The notes below the pieces were generated by a model. It saw only the letters and a program-made list of their open reading frames with translations. It had not been told where the DNA came from and did not search any database. From NCBI GenBank assembly GCA_002011745.1, contig MTOU01000010.1, positions 1 through 37,945 of the forward strand: a DNA stretch of 37,945 bases, read 5' to 3'. The DNA is from Nitrospirae bacterium JdFR-85. Its GTDB lineage: Bacteria > Nitrospirota > Thermodesulfovibrionia > Thermodesulfovibrionales > JdFR-85. A program made the position numbers and the translations under genes. Position 1 is the stretch's first letter. Every line of letters begins with the position of its first letter. Shown here one piece after another: positions 32,698 to 37,945 of this stretch.

Positions 32698-33564
32698 TTA
32701 TTCTTTCAGTGCTTCGGCTCCTCCTACGATATCCATCAGTTCTTTGGTTATGGATGCCTGCCTTGCCTTATTGAACTCGAGTGTAAGTCTGTCTATCATC
32801 TCTTCTGCGTTCTTTGTTGCGTTCTCCATTGCGGTCATTCTTGCTGCCTCTTCAGAGGCCTGAGACTCAAGCATTGCTCTGTACACAAGGATTTCTATAC
32901 TTTTCGGAAGCAGTCTATTGAAGACCTCTTGTTCCGACGGCTCAAAGAGAAAGTCTTTCATATCTACAGATTCATCCTTTTCAATCTCTCCTATAGGGAG
33001 GAGTCTAACCTCTCTCACCCTCTGTGCAACTACTGTCTTGAATTCATTATAAACCAGATAGAGCTCATCAAAGGTTTCATTTATATAGCTTTCCATAAGC
33101 TCCTGCGCCACTTCTTGGGCAGAGGAGTATGTAATCTTTCCAGACAGCCCTGTCCAAACCTGTCTCATCTTGATACCACGACGGCGGAAATAATCTCTCG
33201 CCTTTCTGCCTATTACACTTACACTCACTTGAAATCCTTCCTTTTTCAGTCTTTCGATCAACTTGACCCCTGCCCTTATTACATTGGAGTTGAAGGCACC
33301 ACATAATCCTTTATCACTGCTCAGAATAAGGACTTCTACAGTCTCCCTTGGCCTTACCTTTAACAGGGGATGTGTCTCTTCGTCTGAAGGTCTGGCAAGC
33401 GCAGAAAGGACTTCACTAATCTTATCAGAATAGGGTCTAAGAGCAAACATCTTCTCTTGGGCTCTGCGTAGCTTTGCAGCAGAGACCATCTTCATTGCCC
33501 TTGTGATCTTGGCAGTGCTTTTGATTGAATTGATTCTTCTCTTAATATCTCGTAAAGTCGCCAT
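32698..33564 (-). CDS. atpG: ATP synthase gamma subunit
   Basis: Rotor shaft of F1 (288 residues). The N-terminal helix RDIKRRINSIKSTAKITRAM and AAKLRRAQEKM, the SSDKGLCGAFNSNV strand and the C-terminal helix SEEAARMTAMENATKNAEEM are diagnostic. It lies 21 bases after atpA. Confidence 0.97.
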   Translation of the reverse strand: MATLRDIKRRINSIKSTAKITRAMKMVSAAKLRRAQEKMFALRPYSDKISEVLSALARPSDEETHPLLKVRPRETVEVLILSSDKGLCGAFNSNVIRAGVKLIERLKKEGFQVSVSVIGRKARDYFRRRGIKMRQVWTGLSGKITYSSAQEVAQELMESYINETFDELYLVYNEFKTVVAQRVREVRLLPIGEIEKDESVDMKDFLFEPSEQEVFNRLLPKSIEILVYRAMLESQASEEAARMTAMENATKNAEEMIDRLTLEFNKARQASITKELMDIVGGAEALKE

Positions 33565-33585
33565 TGTCTATCCCCTGTTCAGCTA

Positions 33586-35094
33586 TTAAGCCTGAAATGT
33601 GGACTTGAAAGATTTTATAGCCTCATCGAGTTTGTTTCTCAGGTCTTCATCAAGTGCCTTCTTCTCCATAATCTCTTTCTTCAGATCAGGTTTCTGACTC
33701 CTCACATAGCTGAGCAGTCCCTGCTCAAATGCCCTGATTGACTCCACAGGTAGATCATCAAGATACCCCTGAGTACCAGCGTAAAGAACAATTATCTGCT
33801 CATCAAGGGGCATTGGTTGATACTGGTCCTGTTTCAACAGTTCTACCATTCTTTTACCACGCTCAAGTTGCATAAGGGTTGCTTTGTCAAGGTCAGAACC
33901 AAACTGTGCAAATGCTGCCAGTTCTCTGTACTGAGCAAGATCAAGCCTTAAGGTACCAGCAACCTGCTTCATCGCCTTTGTCTGTGCAGCGCCACCAACA
34001 CGGCTTACTGACAGACCTACATTAATAGCAGGCCTTATTCCCGCATAGAAGAGGTCAGGCTCAAGATATATCTGACCATCAGTGATTGAGATAACATTTG
34101 TGGGAATATATGCAGAAACGTCTCCTGCCTGTGTCTCAATAATGGGCAGTGCTGTCAAAGAACCACCACCCTTTTCATCTGAGAGCTTTGCTGCTCTCTC
34201 AAGCAGTCTGGAATGAAGATAAAAGACATCACCAGGATATGCCTCACGGCCTGGAGGCCTTCTCAGGAGCAGTGAGAGCTGTCTGTATGCTGCTGCCTGT
34301 TTACTAAGGTCATCATATATGATTAATGCATGTTTACCATTGTCCCTGAAATACTCACCCATTGCACAACCACAGTAAGGGGCAATATACTGCAGTGGCG
34401 CAGGCTCTGAGGCTGTGGCAACTACTACCGTGGTATACTCCATTGCTCCATGTTCCTCCAGGGTTTGAACCACCCTTGCCACTGCTGCCCTTTTTTGTCC
34501 CACTGCTACATATATACAGTATACATCTGTATCCTTCTGGTTAATTATTGTATCTATTGCAATGGCCGTCTTTCCTGTCTGACGGTCTCCAATGATCAAT
34601 TCCCTCTGTCCCCTGCCGATAGGGATCATAGCATCTATTGCCTTTATCCCTGTCTGCAGAGGCTCTTTAACAGGCTGACGTGCAACAATTCCAGGTGCCA
34701 CAACATCAACCTGTCTTGTCTCTTTGGCTTCTATAGGACCTTTACCATCTATGGGTTGACCAATTGCATTTACAACTCTTCCAAGCAGTGCCTCACCAAC
34801 AGGCACTTCCATAATCCTGCCTGTTCTTTTAACTATGTCTCCCTCTTTGATGAGGGTATCCTCACCAAACAGAACTGCACCAACCACATCTTCCTCAAGG
34901 TTCAGGGCCATCCCAAAGACACCATTGGGAAACTCGAGCAGCTCGGAAGCCATACAGTTCTCCAGTCCATAGACCCTTGCAATACCATCACCTACACTGA
35001 GTACAGTTCCTATCTCACTTACATCTACCTTCTTCTCAAATTCTGTGATCTGCTTTCTTATTGCTTCACTGATTTCTTCAACCTTGATTTCCAT
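33586..35094 (-). CDS. atpA: ATP synthase alpha subunit
   Basis: Non-catalytic nucleotide-binding subunit of F1 (502 residues). [18 protein letters not shown] is the P-loop (about 170), [17 protein letters not shown] and [20 protein letters not shown] with [20 protein letters not shown] are alpha-specific. It starts four bases after the atpH stop, within a GGGGTGAG ribosome-binding context. Confidence 0.98.
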   Translation of the reverse strand: MEIKVEEISEAIRKQITEFEKKVDVSEIGTVLSVGDGIARVYGLENCMASELLEFPNGVFGMALNLEEDVVGAVLFGEDTLIKEGDIVKRTGRIMEVPVGEALLGRVVNAIGQPIDGKGPIEAKETRQVDVVAPGIVARQPVKEPLQTGIKAIDAMIPIGRGQRELIIGDRQTGKTAIAIDTIINQKDTDVYCIYVAVGQKRAAVARVVQTLEEHGAMEYTTVVVATASEPAPLQYIAPYCGCAMGEYFRDNGKHALIIYDDLSKQAAAYRQLSLLLRRPPGREAYPGDVFYLHSRLLERAAKLSDEKGGGSLTALPIIETQAGDVSAYIPTNVISITDGQIYLEPDLFYAGIRPAINVGLSVSRVGGAAQTKAMKQVAGTLRLDLAQYRELAAFAQFGSDLDKATLMQLERGKRMVELLKQDQYQPMPLDEQIIVLYAGTQGYLDDLPVESIRAFEQGLLSYVRSQKPDLKKEIMEKKALDEDLRNKLDEAIKSFKSTFQA

Positions 35095-35098
35095 ACTC

Positions 35099-35644
35099 TC
35101 ACCCCTTTATTAACTCTTCTTTTAAAAGCCTTAACTGGCCTTTAATGCTACTGTCATACATGGTGCTTCCTACTTTTACCACAATCCCACCAATCAACTC
35201 AGGATCATGGACATATTCTATTTCTACATCTCTGTTGGTGAGTCTTTTTAGGGCCTCAAGAAGTCTCCTCTCATAGTCACCATTGAATCTTACAGGCGAG
35301 ATAACTGTAGCCTTTGCCTTTCTCTGTTTTTCATAGTATAAAGCGGTGTAGTGTCTTATTATATCTGGTAGGGATACAATTGCCCTTCTTTCAGTTATAT
35401 ATATAAGGAATTTTTTCAGTTCTTCAGAGAGATCTATCCTTTCTGCAAGGGCATCTATTCCTTTAAGTCTTTCCTCATCAGAGATAGTAGGAGACATAAA
35501 GAAGTTTTTCATCTGTTTATCAGCCTCTACAAGTTGCTGGATTATCTTCAGATGCTCCAGTGTGGTAGCAGCTTTTTCAACACCTGTAACATTAAAAAGC
35601 ATCTTTGCATATTTCTTTGCAAATTTACTTGCCTTAGTTGCCAT
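35099..35644 (-). CDS. atpH: ATP synthase delta subunit (OSCP-like)
   Basis: Stator connector between F1 and the peripheral stalk, about 181 residues. The start is taken at ATG 35644 ([18 protein letters not shown]), preceded by AGAGGT, rather than the TTG at 35650. The N-terminal six-helix region and C-terminal [20 protein letters not shown] motif identify it. Its start lies inside atpF (11-base overlap). Confidence 0.94.
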   Translation of the reverse strand: MATKASKFAKKYAKMLFNVTGVEKAATTLEHLKIIQQLVEADKQMKNFFMSPTISDEERLKGIDALAERIDLSEELKKFLIYITERRAIVSLPDIIRHYTALYYEKQRKAKATVISPVRFNGDYERRLLEALKRLTNRDVEIEYVHDPELIGGIVVKVGSTMYDSSIKGQLRLLKEELIKG

Positions 35645-36218
35645 TTTCAAACCTCTTGATAGAGTCTTCTATTAATTTTTTCTGCTTCTCTTCTGTTAGC
35701 TCTTCTTTCAACCTTTTTTCAGCAATCTTCAGTGCCAATTCTGCTGCCTCAGCTCTCAGGGCAGCCTTGGCATTCTGAAGTTCAAACTCTATATTTGTCT
35801 TTGCCTGTTCTTTAATCTTTTCACTCATCTGTCTGCCTTCTTCAATCAGCCTCTCCTTTTCTGCTTCACCAGATGCCTTTGCTGAAGAGACTATCTTTTC
35901 TATCTCCTGGTCTTTTAATCTTAATTTTTCCTGTACCTCCTGTAGTGCCTTCTGTGCAAGTTCTTTTGCTTCTGTTGCCTCTTTCAGGGATTTGTCTATT
36001 GCTTCTGTTCTCTTGCGGAAGTATTCTTTCATTGGTTTTCCGAGGAACTTGACAAGAATGAATACAAGAATAGCAAAGTTTACTATCTTCCAGACCCACT
36101 CCATCACTCCACCACCATGTTCTCCTCCTGCTCCTTCTACAGCATAAGCACTGGAGACTATTACAATAGATACTAAAATTAATAAAAAGAGACCAAATAT
36201 GTTTTTTCTATTCTTCAT
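35634..36218 (-). CDS. atpF: ATP synthase subunit b, with signal-like leader
   Basis: Peripheral-stalk subunit b (194 residues). Unlike the E. coli form, the first 26 residues are a signal-peptide-like helix (FGLFLLILVSIVIVSSAYA) followed by a Gly-rich stretch, then the membrane helix VWKIVNFAILVFILVKFLGK (about 43-63) and a long coiled coil. This leader is typical of b subunits in several delta-proteobacterial and Nitrospirota lineages. Two bases separate it from the b' gene. Confidence 0.95.
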   Translation of the reverse strand: MKNRKNIFGLFLLILVSIVIVSSAYAVEGAGGEHGGGVMEWVWKIVNFAILVFILVKFLGKPMKEYFRKRTEAIDKSLKEATEAKELAQKALQEVQEKLRLKDQEIEKIVSSAKASGEAEKERLIEEGRQMSEKIKEQAKTNIEFELQNAKAALRAEAAELALKIAEKRLKEELTEEKQKKLIEDSIKRFENGN

Positions 36219-36220
36219 AA

Positions 36221-36640
36221 CTATACCTCTACAAGCTTTCTTACTATCTCTTCTGAGAACCTTTTCACGTCTTCTCCCAAAGCCTTTCTCGCCTTTTCAG
36301 TCTCCTGTCTAATTACTTCTTTCGCTTTCTCCAGTTCTTTCATTGCCTCTTCATGTGCCTTAGAGATTAGTTCTTTTTGTTGCGCCAGTCCTTCTTCTCT
36401 CAGAGAGTTATATATCTCTTTTGCCTTTTCCCTTGCCTCTGCTAATTCCTGATGATAACGTTTAAGTTCTTCATCTTTCTGTTCATTTAATCTTTTAGCT
36501 TCCTCAAGAGCACCGTCAATTGATTCCTTTCTCTGTTTGAAGAGATTAAGCATAGGACGGAAAAGGATAAAATTTAGAAGAATTAAAAGGACGAGAAAAT
36601 TTACTAATTGTACAAAGAACCACTTATTTAACTCAATCAT
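36221..36640 (-). CDS. atpF': ATP synthase subunit b'
   Basis: Second peripheral-stalk subunit (139 residues). It has one membrane helix (WFFVQLVNFLVLLILLNFIL, about 7-26), then FRPMLNLFKQRKESIDGAL and a Glu/Lys/Ala-rich coiled coil. It lacks the leader seen in b, so the pair forms a b/b' heterodimer. It is the first gene of the operon; no atpB or atpE is present here. Confidence 0.94.
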   Translation of the reverse strand: MIELNKWFFVQLVNFLVLLILLNFILFRPMLNLFKQRKESIDGALEEAKRLNEQKDEELKRYHQELAEAREKAKEIYNSLREEGLAQQKELISKAHEEAMKELEKAKEVIRQETEKARKALGEDVKRFSEEIVRKLVEV

Positions 36641-36685
36641 CCTGTCCCACTCCAGAATAAGGATTTATGTTGAAAGTGCCAGAAC

Positions 36686-36713
36686 TTTATCACAGATGAG
36701 GGCTGTTTGTCAA
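36686..36713 (-). promoter_or_regulatory. ATP synthase operon promoter
   Basis: On the minus strand TTGACA (36713-36708) is a perfect -35, with GATAAA (36691-36686) as a moderate -10 after 16 bases. This gives a leader of about 40 bases to the b' ATG at 36640, which has a GGAG-containing site. It likely drives all seven atp genes. Confidence 0.5.
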
Positions 36714-36778
36714 GGATTTTGGCAATAAATTTTTTTATAGTCTTAAAAGTTTTTTAAATTTTCCTTCTCTTTTTGTGA

Positions 36779-36784
36779 TATAAT
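36779..36784 (+). promoter_or_regulatory. -10 element before the Lys-tailed protein
   Basis: TATAAT at 36779-36784, with TG three bases upstream, is 31 bases from ATG 36815. The -35 region is AT-rich without a match. AAAGGAGG follows as ribosome binding site. It would serve the Lys-tailed protein and the selenoprotein gene after it. Confidence 0.4.
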
Positions 36785-36814
36785 AAATAAAAATTTTTTA
36801 AAAGGAGGTTTTTT

Positions 36815-37243
36815 ATGGGGTTTTGGGACAGGCTTAAAAGAGATATCAAGAAGGGGATTGATGAGGGTCTGGCAGCTCTGAAAGAGGGGACAGAGGTTAT
36901 TAAACACAAGGCTGAAGGTGTAACCAGTGATGTAAAAAAGAAGGTAAAGGTTTTTGAGATGAAACAGAAGATGCAGGCACAGTTGGCAGAGCTCGGTGGG
37001 AGAGTTTATGAAGTGGCCCTTGATAAAAGAAGGAATCCCTTTAGTGATGAAAAGGTGAAAAAAGTTATAGAAAAGATAAAAAAGCTCCATCTGCAGATCG
37101 AAAAACTGGAGGGTAAAAAGGAGGAGAAGTCCAGAAAGAGGGTATCAAAGACAAAGAAGGCCCAGAGCAAAAAGGCTTCCCCATCCAAGAAGAAGACGTC
37201 ATCCAAGGCTAAAAAGACAAAAGCCTCTAAGAAAAAGGTTTAA
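36815..37243 (+). CDS. Hypothetical helical protein with histone-like Lys/Ser/Ala tail
   Basis: A 142-residue cytoplasmic protein. Residues 1-95 are amphipathic helices and coiled coil (FWDRLKRDIKKGIDEGLAAL, MKQKMQAQLAELGGRVYEV, DEKVKKVIEKIKKLHLQIEK). From about 100 the tail is almost only Lys, Ser, Ala and Thr (KKASPSKKKTSSKAKK), like histone H1-type or other nucleic-acid-binding tails. No domain is recognised. AAAGGAGG before ATG 36815 sets the start. Its TAA is followed at once by the ATG of the selenoprotein gene, so they form a two-gene operon, but a functional link is unproven. Confidence 0.75.
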   Translation: MGFWDRLKRDIKKGIDEGLAALKEGTEVIKHKAEGVTSDVKKKVKVFEMKQKMQAQLAELGGRVYEVALDKRRNPFSDEKVKKVIEKIKKLHLQIEKLEGKKEEKSRKRVSKTKKAQSKKASPSKKKTSSKAKKTKASKKKV

Positions 37244-37486
37244 ATGAAGAGACTTAAGGTATTCACCTCTCCGGACTGAGCAGACTGTAAAGCCCTGAAA
37301 GAGTTTCTTTCAGCAGAGGGGATTCAGTATGAGAATAGAGATGTTTCTACAGATCCTGATGCTCGGAGAGAATTGATAGAAAAATACAATAGATTTGCTA
37401 CCCCAACAATTGTAATTAATGATAAAGTATTCGTGGGATTTAAAGAGAATCGGCAGGAAATAGAAGAGCTGCTCAGGAGGTTATGA
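37244..37486 (+). CDS. Glutaredoxin-like selenoprotein (Sec encoded by TGA)
   Basis: An 80-residue thioredoxin-fold protein that is complete only if TGA at 37277-37279 is read as selenocysteine. Residues 4-15 read LKVFTSPDUADC, i.e. strand beta1 then a U-x-x-C active site (U12, C15) where glutaredoxins have C-x-x-C. ALKEFLSAEGIQYENRDVS gives helix 1 and strand 2, FATPTIVI the cis-Pro loop, VFVGFKENRQEIEELL the last strand and helix. Everything after the TGA stays in the same frame to a normal stop. An 8-bp hairpin follows the TGA in the position of a bacterial SECIS (separate entry). The ATG abuts the preceding stop codon. It likely acts as a cytosolic thiol/selenol redox protein. A plain pseudogene is unlikely given the intact remainder and the location of the TGA at the catalytic position. 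Confidence 0.87.
37280..37313 (+). promoter_or_regulatory. Bacterial SECIS hairpin
   Basis: CTGAAAGA (37295-37302), loop GTT, TCTTTCAG (37306-37313): a perfect 8-bp stem with G as the first loop base. The loop begins 23 bases after the TGA. Known bacterial SECIS elements have a small apical loop starting with G and sit about 16-37 bases after the UGA, so this fits. The stem overlaps coding sequence, as required. Confidence 0.75.
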
Positions 37487-37489
37487 ATT

Positions 37490-37517
37490 ATATGGGGGGC
37501 ACTAAAGCCCCCCATAT
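37490..37517. terminator. Strong convergent terminator hairpin
   Basis: ATATGGGGGGC (37490-37500), loop ACTAAA, GCCCCCCATAT (37507-37517): a perfect 11-bp stem between the selenoprotein and the convergent ferredoxin gene. The T runs after it are weak on both strands, but the stem is the strongest in the window. Confidence 0.7.
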
Positions 37518-37518
37518 T

Positions 37519-37778
<260 letters not shown>

Positions 37779-37854
37779 CTATTATTCAGAAAATGGAATA
37801 TATTTTAATCATAATCTTATGGTCTTGGCAACAAATTTCTTTTCTTGGGTAATG

Positions 37855-37944
37855 TCAATCTTTCTGTGTAAATTCTTTAAGAGGGTGTAAACTCCAATGC
37901 TCATTCAAATAACTTATTACTGCATACACTATCCTCTCTATACT
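37855..37944 (-). CDS. C-terminal end of an unidentified gene (cut by the window edge)
   Basis: A minus-strand frame is open from the window edge to TGA at 37855. Its 29 residues (ERIVYAVISYLNEHWSLHPL then KEFTQKD) look like a helical protein end. Too little remains to identify it, and chance cannot be excluded. The stretch 37779-37854 between it and the ferredoxin promoter shows nothing else. Confidence 0.3.
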   Translation of the reverse strand, partial: SIERIVYAVISYLNEHWSLHPLKEFTQKD

Positions 37945-37945
37945 T

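Overview
This window (AT-leaning, rich in AGA/AGG and ATA codons) looks like chromosome of an anaerobic, probably free-living diderm bacterium of the Nitrospirota (Thermodesulfovibrio-like) or deltaproteobacterial type. The placement is inferred from the combination of genes: a type IV pilus secretin operon, a futalosine-pathway menaquinone gene, an F-type ATP synthase operon with separate b' and b subunits and no a or c genes, an ADP-forming acyl-CoA synthetase, and a selenocysteine codon in a glutaredoxin-like gene. No single gene proves the phylum. No tRNA, rRNA, CRISPR array, prophage or intact insertion sequence was seen.

Region 1 (1-4320, mostly minus strand) is the edge of a surface-polysaccharide locus: a CapD/FlaA1-type nucleotide-sugar dehydratase cut by the window edge, a UDP-HexNAc 6-dehydrogenase, and APS kinase (cysC). 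Two decayed genes lie between them: a frameshifted coiled-coil/nuclease-family remnant and a MarR-type EPS-associated regulator whose pieces now lie in three frames. A 50-residue single-pass membrane protein is also encoded here. Region 2 (4323-7300) is a two-gene alpha-glucan operon, malQ plus a GH13 glycosidase. Region 3 (7384-11699) carries small housekeeping genes (yacG, DUF1992), a HEAT-repeat protein with mqnB on the minus strand, a class A penicillin-binding protein and a small TPR protein.

Region 4 (11706-23001) is a cell-surface block. A MerR-type regulator with a cysteine-rich tail diverges from pilMNOPQ, whose promoter sits so close to pilM that the mRNA is probably leaderless. After pilQ come two lipoproteins (one with Ig-like and calcium-loop segments) and two large secreted subtilases with FN3 domains. 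Both subtilases end in a Gly-rich/Cys, membrane helix, basic tail that resembles a C-terminal sorting signal. Region 5 (22985-29947, minus) is a tightly overlapping five-gene operon: ADP-forming acyl-CoA synthetase, BioD-like/DRTGG protein, MoxR ATPase, DUF58 protein and a TgpA-like membrane transglutaminase.

Region 6 (30033-36640, minus) holds a small Tyr-rich secreted protein, a degenerate plus-strand reading frame with one in-frame TGA, and the ATP synthase operon b'-b-delta-alpha-gamma-beta-epsilon. Region 7 (36815-37945) has a lysine-tailed protein followed immediately by an 80-residue glutaredoxin-like gene that standard gene calling would miss: its active-site motif is U-A-D-C with U encoded by TGA, and an 8-bp hairpin with a G-first loop follows at the distance expected of a bacterial SECIS. 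A strong convergent terminator and a [4Fe-4S] ferredoxin follow. The Sec-glutaredoxin is the best-supported unusual finding.
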